IMG/VR virus record: IMGVR_UViG_3300022934_000114
Coordinates: 1 to 29,217 of that record
Origin: a virus
DNA length: 29,217 bases
Strand: one strand, 5' to 3'
A program made the position numbers and the translations under genes. Under the pieces are notes generated by a model. It was not told the DNA's origin. It saw only the letters and a list, made by a program, of their open reading frames with translations, and ran no database searches. Numbering within the stretch: position 1 is the stretch's first letter; each line of letters begins with the position of its first letter. Shown one piece after another: positions 1 to 5,807 of this stretch.

Positions 1-2
1 GT

Positions 3-575
3 GGCGGACTCTATCCATGGGCGTCACTTTCCAGCGCCCAAACTATTTACTGCCTTTCTACCAGTGCCAGCGACACGACTACCCTGACCCTCGAAGGGCT
101 TGACGCTAACTACGATGAGATTACTGAGACGGTAACTCTGACAGGTTTAACCGCAGTCACCACCACCAATCAATTTCTGCGTGTATTCCGCATGACCTAT
201 GACGCAGAGAATGTCGGTAATATCACAGCGCGCGTTACAAGCGCCTCTGGGACGATTGTGGCGCAAATAGATGCGGGGTATGCCCAAACCCTCATGGCAG
301 TCTACACCGTCCCAGCGGGCTATACAGGCTATTTGGTGGCCCTTGACGCAACCATCGACGGGACAAAGACCTGCCAGATGTTGATGTACCACCGATTGGT
401 AGGCAAGCCGTTTCGTATTGCGCACGTCGCAGAATCAGACGGTCACTACCGTTACGACTTTACAGCGCCGCTAACAGTGCCTGAAAAAACAGACATTGAC
501 ATCCGCATAAACCAAGTCAGTGGTAACGACGCACGGGTAACAGCTAACTTCGACCTTGTACTGATTAAGGACTGA
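3..575 (+). CDS. Phage virion structural protein, 5' end outside the window
   Basis: The frame is open from the first bases of the window to a TGA at 573-575, giving 190 visible codons; the true start lies upstream. The visible part is rich in Thr, Ser, Ala and Gly, with no signal peptide or membrane segment, as expected of a beta-rich virion component. Features include a GLDANYDEITETVTLTG stretch and a central LMAVYTVPAGYTGYL segment, a pattern I associate with unnamed structural proteins of environmental phages (recollection, not a search). It sits directly before the lysis cassette. An internal ATG at 192 would give a 127-aa product, but coding continues well upstream of it, so it is not the start. 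Exact role (head decoration, neck or fibre) is unknown. Confidence 0.75.
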   Translation, partial: GGLYPWASLSSAQTIYCLSTSASDTTTLTLEGLDANYDEITETVTLTGLTAVTTTNQFLRVFRMTYDAENVGNITARVTSASGTIVAQIDAGYAQTLMAVYTVPAGYTGYLVALDATIDGTKTCQMLMYHRLVGKPFRIAHVAESDGHYRYDFTAPLTVPEKTDIDIRINQVSGNDARVTANFDLVLIKD

Positions 576-793
576 TGACTAGCAGGCTCATAATCATCAC
601 GGTTATGTGCTTGGTAGGATGTCAAACAGTAGAGCGCGGCGATTGCCTAGACTGGAAATCGGTCACATACAAAGACGAAAAATGCACTGCGATTTATGGA
701 CATATAATATGTGTCGAGCAAGATGTGACGCGCACCTATTGCGTGTTATGGGAGGACAAAGATGTGGCAGTCACTAATCGGCCCAGTGGTTGA
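575..793 (+). CDS. Small lipoprotein in the lysis cassette
   Basis: A 72-aa protein with a short hydrophobic N-terminus ending in LVGC at residues 13-16, a lipobox, so it is probably lipidated at Cys16 and anchored in a membrane. The mature part holds four more cysteines (residues 24, 37, 46 and 57), suggesting disulfide bonds outside the cytoplasm. The start overlaps the upstream stop as TGATG, a coupling arrangement. Its place just before holin and endolysin makes an outer-membrane spanin-like (Rz1-like) role possible, but it lacks the proline-rich composition usual for Rz1 and no i-spanin partner is visible. The function is therefore an inference from lipobox and position. Confidence 0.65.
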   Translation: MTSRLIIITVMCLVGCQTVERGDCLDWKSVTYKDEKCTAIYGHIICVEQDVTRTYCVLWEDKDVAVTNRPSG

Positions 794-1106
794 ACTGGTA
801 GGGGGTCACTTTGAAAGAAAGTCTGAAGAGAAGCGTGCAGTGCATGAGCGCAAGCTGGAGGCGATTAAGCAAGACGCAAACTGGGAAAATATCCACGCAA
901 GCAATTCAGCTAGTAGCTGGCGCGATGAGTTTTTTAGTCTGCTCTTTAGCATTCCTCTTATTATGTGCTTTATACCACCTCTCGTCCCTTATGTTCGTGA
1001 CGGTTTCGCGGTGCTGGAAACCATGCCAGACTACTACCGAGCGCTCTTGGCGGCACTTGTCGCGTCAAGCGTCGGCATTCGCGGCCTTACTAAATGGAAA
1101 AGCTGA
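762..1106 (+). CDS. Holin of the GTA three-TM family
   Basis: A 114-aa protein. A short N-terminal segment (MWQSLIGPVVELVGG) is followed by a charged, probably helical stretch at residues 18-45. Two hydrophobic segments follow: about 57-77 (FFSLLFSIPLIMCFIPPLV) and 91-108 (YYRALLAALVASSVGIRGL). This layout and wording match the GTA_holin_3TM family, which permeabilises the inner membrane so that endolysin reaches the peptidoglycan. The start has a GGAGG ribosome site at 751-755 and lies 32 bases inside the lipoprotein gene in another frame. The endolysin starts within its last codons. Family assignment is from memory of the motif pattern, and the lysis context supports it. Confidence 0.85.
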   Translation: MWQSLIGPVVELVGGHFERKSEEKRAVHERKLEAIKQDANWENIHASNSASSWRDEFFSLLFSIPLIMCFIPPLVPYVRDGFAVLETMPDYYRALLAALVASSVGIRGLTKWKS

Positions 1107-1453
1107 TGTATAAGCACTTCGACATCTCTGAGTTTCGCTGTCGTGAGACTGGGGAGAATGACATGGATGAGTCGTTCATTCACATGCTGGATGAGCTACG
1201 CGAGCGGTGCGGCTTTAGCTTCGTCATTACGTCTGGCTATCGCTCAAAACAGCACACGGCAGAACGTAGCAAAGAGAAAGGCGGCACCCATACACAGGGC
1301 ATAGCGGCAGACATTGCAGTGTCTAACGGCGAGCAGAGAATGAAGATTGTGCGGGAAGCCCTAGAGATGGGGTTTGGCGGAATAGGCGTAGCGCGTACAT
1401 TCGTACACGTCGATATGCGGGCAACTACGCCTGTTATGTGGACTTACGGATAA
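1094..1453 (+). CDS. Endolysin, peptidase M15 family
   Basis: A 119-aa zinc peptidase predicted to cut peptide cross-links of peptidoglycan at lysis. The M15 metal and catalytic pattern is clear: TSGYRS at residues 46-51, THTQGIAAD with His66 and Asp73, and the second metal His105 in FVHVDM (Asp107). The size is typical of compact M15A single-domain phage endolysins; no cell-wall-binding domain is present. Two starts are possible: ATG 1094, or ATG 1106 overlapping the holin stop as TGATG, which would begin at MYKHFDISEF. The second looks like the usual beginning of this family. The gene converges with a minus-strand gene, the two reading frames overlapping by 10 bases. Confidence 0.9.
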   Translation: MEKLMYKHFDISEFRCRETGENDMDESFIHMLDELRERCGFSFVITSGYRSKQHTAERSKEKGGTHTQGIAADIAVSNGEQRMKIVREALEMGFGGIGVARTFVHVDMRATTPVMWTYG

Positions 1454-1725
1454 AGCGGCACAGATTCCTTTTCTAACAGCGCAAGCATTCCCATCGTTGT
1501 ACGATATTGCTTCTGCTGTGCGCGAGGAAGCATATCAAGCATCGTCTCTGTGAGCGGCAGACCTGACAGCTTGCCAGAGTTCCAGAGTCGCAAAGCAATG
1601 TTGCGCATAGCTTGCTCGTCTTGTGGGTCAGCCCAAATGCACGAGTCCATTGCTCGCATTATTAAATGAGCCTCTCGCCGTTTCATGGCAAAATCTTCGT
1701 TAAAGTCTTTTTTGGTTGATGGCAT
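1444..1725 (-). CDS. Hypothetical protein, minus-strand early gene
   Basis: A 93-aa protein I do not recognise. It is supported as real by a ribosome site reading GGAGGG about 8 bases before its ATG (minus strand, plus positions near 1732-1737), and by its position directly downstream of another minus-strand gene. The sequence is charged at the N-terminus and mostly helical in appearance (MKRREAHLIMRAMDS, ETMLDMLPRAQQKQY), with no membrane segment or known motif. Its 3' end overlaps the endolysin stop by 10 bases tail to tail, with no terminator between them. Confidence 0.6.
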   Translation of the reverse strand: MPSTKKDFNEDFAMKRREAHLIMRAMDSCIWADPQDEQAMRNIALRLWNSGKLSGLPLTETMLDMLPRAQQKQYRTTMGMLALLEKESVPLYP

Positions 1726-1744
1726 TTTTTACCCTCCAGTGTAA

Positions 1745-1760
1745 GGCCGCTTATGCGGCC
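1745..1760 (-). other. Stem-loop between the two minus-strand genes
   Basis: GGCCGC (1745-1750) pairs with GCGGCC (1755-1760) around a 4-base loop. On the minus strand it covers the stop codon of the upstream gene and lies just before the ribosome site of the next. There is no T-run after it, so it is more likely an RNA-processing, stabilising or attenuating hairpin than a full terminator. Confidence 0.4.
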
Positions 1761-1987
1761 CGTTTGGTGTATTGATGTTGGCCGTTCTTTTTCTCTACGA
1801 CCATGAACTTGCATCGGCCTGAGTCTAGGTAAGCCCTAGCCATCTCTACTGCGTCAGCTTTGCGGTAGCAATATTCTGACTCTCCAAGGCAGTCGCCTTG
1901 ATCGTCCTTAAATGTGACCATCCAAGTATCCCAACCCTCTTGATCGCAGTACCAAACCTCAGTAACAAACCAGCTATCTATATACAT
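1751..1987 (-). CDS. Hypothetical protein, first gene of the minus-strand operon
   Basis: A 78-aa protein rich in Trp, Tyr and Cys (WFVTEVWYCDQEGWDTW), followed by a YRKADAVEMARAYL helix and a final VVEKKNG strand. This strand-helix-strand outline loosely recalls small DUF2188-type proteins, but I cannot assign it. A strong ribosome site, AAGGGAG, lies 6 bases before the ATG, preceded by AACAA as in the leaders of the plus-strand genes at 2145 and 8092. It is transcribed leftward from the AT-rich gap at 1988-2113, divergently from the early genes. Confidence 0.7.
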   Translation of the reverse strand: MYIDSWFVTEVWYCDQEGWDTWMVTFKDDQGDCLGESEYCYRKADAVEMARAYLDSGRCKFMVVEKKNGQHQYTKRAA

Positions 1988-2144
1988 TTTTTACTCCCTT
2001 GTTTATCTAATATACAAACATCCTATAAGGTATTTATTACAAAGTAAACGAAGAAATAAATTAAATTAAAAAAAACTTACTATTGTTATTAAAATTGTTG
2101 TATAGTTCTTATTGTTCCACGTGGAACTAACAAGGGAGACTTAC
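1988..2144. promoter_or_regulatory. Divergent early regulatory gap
   Basis: A 157-base, very AT-rich gap between the minus-strand pair and the rightward early genes. It must hold promoters for both. For the rightward side the best -10 is TATAGT at 2101-2106; a -35 18 bases upstream (TTACTA, 2077-2082) is weak. An oligo-A tract at 2065-2075 could act as an UP element or bend. For the leftward side TATATT and TATAGG elements exist on the minus strand but without a convincing -35. The rightward part ends in the palindrome and ribosome site described separately. Confidence 0.5.
2113..2128. promoter_or_regulatory. parS-like 14-bp palindrome
   Basis: TGTTCCACGTGGAACT contains the perfect palindrome GTTCCACGTGGAAC at 2114-2127. 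This agrees with the core of bacterial chromosomal parS sites bound by ParB/Spo0J (consensus near TGTTNCACGTGNAACA). It begins 7 bases after the TATAGT -10 element, close to the expected transcription start, and ends 6 bases before the ribosome site AAGGGAG. It could be a ParB site, an operator for a phage regulator, or a 5' mRNA hairpin. I saw no second full copy in the window. Confidence 0.6.
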
Positions 2145-2462
2145 ATGCAAATAGCAATCCAAATTAGCAAGCAAGTAAACGATTGGGACGAGTTTGTAGA
2201 TGAGCTGGAAGCAATCGAGCTTACTGCACGCGCCGAAGACTACGACGAACAAGCCAAAGTCGTAACCTTACTTGTTGACCGCGATTCCATTGATGACGTT
2301 TACCATCCCGTTGGCGGTCGTTACCCCATAGAGTTTGAGGGGCGTACAGAGTGGGTCGAAGAGGTCGGGGTATGTGTTCATTCATGCAAGTGGCACGGCC
2401 ACAATATTATTAACGCAGAAGCTGTCTGCTCAGAAATAGAGGGGCTGGATTATGTCGAGTAA
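2145..2462 (+). CDS. Hypothetical early protein
   Basis: A 105-aa acidic protein of unknown function. The start is ATG 2145, 7 bases after AAGGGAG in the shared leader. An upstream in-frame TTG at 2112 would put the palindrome inside the gene and has no ribosome site, so I rejected it. The protein begins with a hydrophobic-alternating strand (MQIAIQISKQV), then Glu/Asp-rich helical segments, and ends with two cysteines in a VCVHSCKWHGHN stretch. As first gene after the early promoter it is a candidate for an immediate-early host-interaction protein, by position only. Confidence 0.7.
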   Translation: MQIAIQISKQVNDWDEFVDELEAIELTARAEDYDEQAKVVTLLVDRDSIDDVYHPVGGRYPIEFEGRTEWVEEVGVCVHSCKWHGHNIINAEAVCSEIEGLDYVE

Positions 2463-2739
2463 TAAATTTATAGCGCCAAAGCCAATCAAGTCAGAGCTAA
2501 TCGAGGAACTTGATTCGCTGGTAGGACAGTTGCGTGACTTGTCTATACGCAAACCAAAGCACCCGCAGGACGCACACATGGAGGCGCGCCTAGCTGACTT
2601 CTTAGAGCTTGCGGAGCAAGACTTTATTCGCGGCTGGACTGACTGGGAAGAAGGTATCCAGCACAAGAAGGGGCAGTCAGAGGCGTACAACGCTGGCTAT
2701 GCTGACTGCTATGAGTACGAAAACAGAGGAGGTCAATAA
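2452..2739 (+). CDS. Hypothetical early protein
   Basis: A 95-aa protein overlapping the previous gene by 11 bases. It is largely helical and charged, with a possible coiled segment at residues 14-33 (ELIEELDSLVGQLRDLSIRK) and a C-terminal half rich in Tyr, Glu and Gly (SEAYNAGYADCYEYENRGG). There are no catalytic motifs or membrane segments. It ends one base into the next gene's ATG, after the strong AGGAGG ribosome site that serves that gene. Confidence 0.65.
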   Translation: MSSNKFIAPKPIKSELIEELDSLVGQLRDLSIRKPKHPQDAHMEARLADFLELAEQDFIRGWTDWEEGIQHKKGQSEAYNAGYADCYEYENRGGQ

Positions 2740-3329
2740 TGACTGAAGGGATAGTGCCGATACACGGCAAACAGTATAAAACGGTCGCGTACCGCGTTAA
2801 TGAGTTTAGGACGCAGTACCCTGAGTACACGGTTAGCACTGAGCTAGTAGAAGCTAATGACACGCTGGTAGTTATGAAGGCAAGTATTAGCAACGAACAG
2901 GGCCGCTTACTAGCCACAGGCTTCGCAGAAGAGGTCAGAGCGGCGAGCAAGATTAACCGAACCTCTGCGCTAGAAAATGCTGAGACATCGGCCATAGGTC
3001 GCGCACTGGCCGCGTTAGGGTTAGCTGGTACGGAATACGCATCTGCCGACGAAGTAGCCAGCGCCATTAAACAACAGAACGACGGCGAGTTTTTAGAGTT
3101 TATGGCTACGGTTCGAGAAAATTTCGACTGGATTATGTACGCCAAAGAAGCTATCGCCAACGAGGACTGGCAGTCACTAGCAGGTATCTGGACGGACATT
3201 GACCACGATACGATGGCGACATTATTTAGAGCGCCGACTAAGGGCGGCATTTTCACCACCGAAGAGCGTAACGCCTGCAAAGGCAATGACGCATTTAACC
3301 AAGCAAGAAAGGAGTTAGCTAATGACTGA
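2739..3329 (+). CDS. Possible single-strand annealing (Erf/Rad52-like) recombination protein
   Basis: A 196-aa protein with a strong AGGAGG ribosome site. The N-terminal 100 residues alternate strands and helices and contain RTSALENAETSAIGRALAALG (about residues 89-109), with a preceding GRLLATGFAEEVRA strand. This ENxETSAIGRALA motif is typical of a family of phage proteins related to Erf-type annealing proteins, often encoded beside an SSB, and the next gene here does look SSB-like. The C-terminal half carries helices likely for DNA or protein contacts. It would promote annealing recombination during replication. The assignment rests on one motif plus context and is moderate at best. Confidence 0.5.
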   Translation: MTEGIVPIHGKQYKTVAYRVNEFRTQYPEYTVSTELVEANDTLVVMKASISNEQGRLLATGFAEEVRAASKINRTSALENAETSAIGRALAALGLAGTEYASADEVASAIKQQNDGEFLEFMATVRENFDWIMYAKEAIANEDWQSLAGIWTDIDHDTMATLFRAPTKGGIFTTEERNACKGNDAFNQARKELAND

Positions 3330-3609
3330 TGTGACTTTTGTAAACGGGTTGATACCTAAAAGAAATGACAACGCGCCAGACTATGCAATTTGCAAACTGG
3401 CCGCTAAGAAATCGGAGCTTATTCCGTTTTTAAACGAGCAAAGTGGCGACTGGGTAAATATGGAGGTAATGCGTTCTAAGGCAGGTAATCTATACACTAA
3501 ACTGGATACTTATGAGCCAGACCAAGCAGAAGTGGCGAAGCAAGGTATAGCTAATGCACGTCAAACAATAACCTCTGAAGCGGAGCTTGAAGATGACCTC
3601 CCATTCTAA
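3322..3609 (+). CDS. SSB-like DNA-binding protein with acidic C-terminal tip
   Basis: A 95-aa protein that starts at ATG 3322 after AAGGAG and overlaps the previous gene by 8 bases. The body has beta-strand character (YAICKLAAKKSELIPFL, WVNMEVMRSKAGNLYTKLDTY). The last residues, ELEDDLPF, closely match the acidic tip (DDDIPF) by which bacterial SSB recruits partner proteins. I infer a small single-stranded-DNA-binding protein acting with the upstream annealing candidate. The OB fold itself cannot be confirmed by eye. Confidence 0.55.
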   Translation: MTDVTFVNGLIPKRNDNAPDYAICKLAAKKSELIPFLNEQSGDWVNMEVMRSKAGNLYTKLDTYEPDQAEVAKQGIANARQTITSEAELEDDLPF

Positions 3610-3802
3610 TCTTGGCAAGGCCATACGAATGGCGCAAACAGCAAAAGGCATTAGCAATGTTAAAGTCGCTGAACACATGGGCTGTAATCCGTCACAAATA
3701 GCGTCATGGCGCTACTGCGACGACATGATGTTTAGCAATGTAAAGAAGCTAGCAGAGTTGTTTGAGCTAAGTCTTAATGAGCTAGATGAGCTGGGAAGAT
3801 AG
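3593..3802 (+). CDS. XRE/Cro-type HTH regulator
   Basis: A 69-aa protein made almost entirely of one helix-turn-helix domain: LGKAIRMAQTAKGISNVKVAEHMG, then CNPSQIASWRYC as recognition helix and FSNVKKLAELFELSLNELDEL closing the domain, the standard Cro/CI outline. ATG 3593 has GGAG 7 bases upstream; an in-frame TTG at 3587 is less likely. It overlaps the SSB-like gene by 17 bases and so is expressed with it. It may control the early promoters. The palindrome at 2114-2127 is one candidate operator, by inference only. Confidence 0.8.
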   Translation: MTSHSNLGKAIRMAQTAKGISNVKVAEHMGCNPSQIASWRYCDDMMFSNVKKLAELFELSLNELDELGR

Positions 3803-3803
3803 T

Positions 3804-3887
3804 ATGCAATGCCCTTGTGGCGGTGCTACCAAAACATCTGGCGACTACATTAAATGCGATGGTTGTGGACGTATTTATAAGCCCTAA
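3804..3887 (+). CDS. 27-residue zinc-ribbon microprotein
   Basis: ATG 3804 to TAA 3885-3887 encodes 27 residues, with GGGAAG about 6 bases upstream of the start and only one base after the previous stop. The peptide has paired cysteines CPCGG (Cys3, Cys5) and CDGCGR (Cys18, Cys21) separated by 12 residues, a minimal zinc-knuckle arrangement. It is the last gene before the terminator at 3894-3917. The function is unknown; small zinc ribbons often bind nucleic acids or RNA polymerase. Confidence 0.55.
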   Translation: MQCPCGGATKTSGDYIKCDGCGRIYKP

Positions 3888-3893
3888 AAAAAT

Positions 3894-3917
3894 AAGGCCC
3901 CAATGAAGGGGCCTTTT
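3894..3917 (+). terminator. Rho-independent terminator of the first early operon
   Basis: AAGGCCCC (3894-3901) pairs with GGGGCCTT (3908-3915) around a 6-base loop, followed by a short T stretch interrupted by CGC. It lies 6 bases after the zinc-ribbon stop codon and ends the operon that starts at 2145. Confidence 0.85.
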
Positions 3918-4223
3918 CGCTTTACAAGGGAATAGAAAGCGAATATCTTGAAAGTGTCTAATTTACAAGATGTGATAAGTATAAGCACTTACCCGCCGTA
4001 CATCCATCTTTTTATTAGTCAGAAGTTATCGGGCGTTAGGCCGAGGAACCTAAGAACCTCGGAGCGTAGTTGACCCTCTACATGATGCGCCCCGCAGGCC
4101 AAGAGCAGGTCAAGCGGATAGATGTCAAGATTCGATACGGTAACTACAGCTCGTCATTGTTAACTAAATTATTTTTTTGCCCGCAAGGGCATTAAAAGGG
4201 TTAAGTATATAAGGTGAAAAGTA
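3918..4223. other. Intergenic gap of 306 bases without a convincing gene
   Basis: It contains a possible weak -35/-10 pair (TTGAAA near 3949), a hairpin CCGAGG/CCTCGG at 4041-4062, and a GCCC-GCAA-GGGC hairpin at 4179-4190 that follows, rather than precedes, a T7 run. On the plus strand only short ORFs without ribosome sites are seen, for example 37 codons at 4082-4195. On the minus strand 4019-4153 is open and looks protein-like but has no good start codon. No tRNA cloverleaf fits. The final part must hold the promoter and ribosome site (AAGGTG) of the gene at 4224. Confidence 0.5.
4019..4153 (-). pseudogene. Coding-like minus-strand fragment, possibly decayed
   Basis: After a stop at 4154-4156 the minus strand is open for 44 codons to TGA (plus 4019-4021). 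The product looks like real protein, with stretches such as LDIYPLDLLLACGAHHVEG and QLRSEVLRFLGLTPDNF. The frame has no ATG or GTG; an ATG at plus 4157-4159 is in another frame and would need a +1 shift near the GAATCTTGAC stretch (plus 4125-4134) to join it. Either a small gene has decayed, there is a sequence error, or the pattern is chance. Confidence 0.25.
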
Positions 4224-4505
4224 ATGGAAAATTTTGTAGAAGCACGAGAGGTAAAAAAAACCAATGAATGCTTGCAGTCTGTTTTAGATGAATCCATCAG
4301 ACTGACTTGTAGGCAAACTGAGTCTGCACTAGAGGGTGAGGTTAGCTTTACCTCTGGCTGGTTTGACGAATGGTCTGAAGAGGACCGAATTGAGCTGTTA
4401 AGAAGCTGGATTTGTATTTTAAGGTTCACGCTTAGTAGTGAACTAGCAAGGCAGGAAGTAGCTAGAAACTGGAGCGAAAGCATTAACAAAAAGGAAACAA
4501 CCTAA
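4224..4505 (+). CDS. Hypothetical protein
   Basis: A 93-aa acidic protein with no recognised family. It begins after an AAGGTG ribosome site and reads as helical throughout, with Trp-rich patches (GWFDEWSEEDRIELLRSW) and a hydrophobic helix (ICILRFTLSSELARQEVA) too short and polar-flanked to be a clear membrane segment. It ends with a basic-acidic tail and directly abuts the replication-like gene, whose ribosome site (AAGGA) lies in its last codons. It is the first gene of the second early operon. Confidence 0.65.
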   Translation: MENFVEAREVKKTNECLQSVLDESIRLTCRQTESALEGEVSFTSGWFDEWSEEDRIELLRSWICILRFTLSSELARQEVARNWSESINKKETT

Positions 4506-4880
4506 ATGAAAACAAAATGCGGCACTGATTGGCAACCTACAGACGAGCAGATGCTGAGCTGGCAACACGCTTACCCCGAAGTAGATGTTTTCGCAGAGCT
4601 AAACGTGATGACTGTATGGCTGGACTCTAACGAACCTAAGCGCAAGACAGAGCGGGGTATGCCTCGCTTCGTCAACTCATGGCTATCACGCGCTAACCAA
4701 AAAGGCGGCAGTCCGTTTGCTCAGAAAGAGTACGAGCAAAGCGGTAAGAAGCCCATGAAACAGTGGACTCAGTTAGACGACCTTACCCACGACTTTATGA
4801 AGAGCGAACGCTTTAGGCAATCATGCCTAGAGAAGTACGGACAGTACGTGACTTTTGAGGGAGAGAGGGTAACGCGATGA
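4506..4880 (+). CDS. Possible replication-initiation accessory protein
   Basis: A 124-aa protein that begins directly after the previous stop with an AAGGA ribosome site. The pattern WQPTDEQMLSWQHAYPEVDV, then a conserved-looking MTVWLDSNEPKRK and FVNSWLSRAN, is what I associate with the C-terminal region of phage replication proteins of the DnaT or O-like type, here without an N-terminal winged-helix domain. The next gene overlaps it by four bases (ATGA), and its neighbours are nuclease and recombination genes, which fits a replication module. The exact partner (helicase loader or organizer) cannot be decided from sequence alone. Confidence 0.45.
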   Translation: MKTKCGTDWQPTDEQMLSWQHAYPEVDVFAELNVMTVWLDSNEPKRKTERGMPRFVNSWLSRANQKGGSPFAQKEYEQSGKKPMKQWTQLDDLTHDFMKSERFRQSCLEKYGQYVTFEGERVTR

Positions 4881-5389
4881 TGGTTGAACTGACAGAGCGC
4901 GAGTATGAGATAGCGTGCAAGGTGGGCATACGGCGCTATTACGCGGCCCGAGCGATGGGCGCAGAGAATCGCAAGATGTCTAAGACTGACAGTCAATACG
5001 AAGTTGAGACAAACGGCATGGCGGCAGAGATGGCATTTTGCAAGCTAATTGGTGCGCGTCCCGACTTTAGTGATACACCGCAGGTCGCCGACTGTGAATG
5101 GATGGGCTACACGATCGACGTTAAGGCAACGAAGAGGTCAAATGGTCGCCTACTTCTTGAGACTGACAAGCGTAAGCTGTGCGACATTTATGTGCTTATG
5201 TGCGGCGAAAAAAACATCTGGCGATGCGGTGGACTAGCGCACGTCAATGTTATTAGACGGCAAGAAAATTTAAGAAAGTTAGACGAAGGCTATAAGCTGA
5301 CTTATGCACTGCCGCAACATCGTTTGATGCCGCTAGATCATTTGATTGAGCTATCGAAGGGGGCAAAATGTTTGGCGAATTTTGGTTGA
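4877..5389 (+). CDS. PD-(D/E)XK nuclease-like protein
   Basis: A 170-aa protein with the core of the PD-(D/E)XK fold. Helix NGMAAEMAFCKLIGA (residues 46-60) carries Glu51; a beta segment, CEWMGYTIDVKATKR, holds the DxK catalytic pair Asp81-Lys83; the strand LCDIYVLM (101-108) follows. This arrangement recurs in a family of small phage proteins near recombination genes. It probably cuts DNA, perhaps branched or host DNA. Two adjacent ATG codons (4877, 4880) follow a GAGGGAGAGAGGG stretch; the first overlaps the previous stop as ATGA. Fold assignment is from motif order only. Confidence 0.6.
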   Translation: MMVELTEREYEIACKVGIRRYYAARAMGAENRKMSKTDSQYEVETNGMAAEMAFCKLIGARPDFSDTPQVADCEWMGYTIDVKATKRSNGRLLLETDKRKLCDIYVLMCGEKNIWRCGGLAHVNVIRRQENLRKLDEGYKLTYALPQHRLMPLDHLIELSKGAKCLANFG

Positions 5390-5805
5390 TAAAAGACCCG
5401 CTCGAAATAAAAGACCGCATGAAAGCGTTTCAAAAATTTTTAGAAGATGAATGGAATTGGGATAAGCCAATCTCGTGGCAGGTTAAAGAGTACAAGCCGC
5501 GCCGCTCGCTTAGTCAAAACGACCTATTTCACGTCTGGTGTCGTGACATGCTTAGGCACTTTAAAAAGAAAGGCGGTTTTACTGGCACAGAAGAAGACAT
5601 CAAGATGATGGTGAAGTACAAATTCCTTGGCACAGAGGATTTAGAAATATCTAACACGACCATACCTGCGCAGGTTCGGCGCACTTCCACGCTAGACCGA
5701 GGAGAAATGCTATACTTCATGCAACAAGTTGAGGCGTGGTGTATTGATCTGGGTGTCAAACTCACTAAGCCTCAGAATTCGGAGTACAGCAAACTGGGGG
5801 GGTAG
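5368..5805 (+). CDS. NinB-like recombination protein
   Basis: A 145-aa protein with an AAGGGGG ribosome site, starting 22 bases inside the nuclease-like gene. The segment KPRRSLSQNDLFHVWCRDM (residues 43-61), then EDIKMMVKYKFLG (about 76-88), an IPAQVRRTSTLDRGEM stretch and a C-terminal EAWCIDLGVKL helix reproduce the order seen in lambda NinB/YbcN-type proteins (RSLxQN, a basic helix, then a final W/G helix). NinB binds single-stranded DNA and assists RecA-independent recombination. The NinG-like gene at 7333 and the nuclease-like gene next door support the role. Confidence 0.5.
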   Translation: MFGEFWLIKDPLEIKDRMKAFQKFLEDEWNWDKPISWQVKEYKPRRSLSQNDLFHVWCRDMLRHFKKKGGFTGTEEDIKMMVKYKFLGTEDLEISNTTIPAQVRRTSTLDRGEMLYFMQQVEAWCIDLGVKLTKPQNSEYSKLGG

Positions 5806-5807
5806 GC

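Noticed and set aside
2112-2144. TTG start at 2112 for the first early gene
   Set aside because: It would place the palindrome and the strong ribosome site inside the gene; ATG 2145 has the correct spacing to AAGGGAG.
2624-3286. Long minus-strand ORF of 220 codons opposite the annealing-protein candidate
   Set aside because: It is a shadow of two plus-strand genes with good ribosome sites; its product is Ser/Leu-rich low-complexity sequence without its own ribosome site.
4171-4195. GCCC-GCAA-GGGC hairpin next to a T7 run
   Set aside because: The T-run is before the stem on the plus strand and appears as an A-run after it on the minus strand, so it is not a terminator in either direction; probably a leader hairpin.
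4082-4195. Plus-strand 37-codon ORF in the gap
   Set aside because: No ribosome site before its ATG and no protein-like composition; overlaps the hairpin and T-run.
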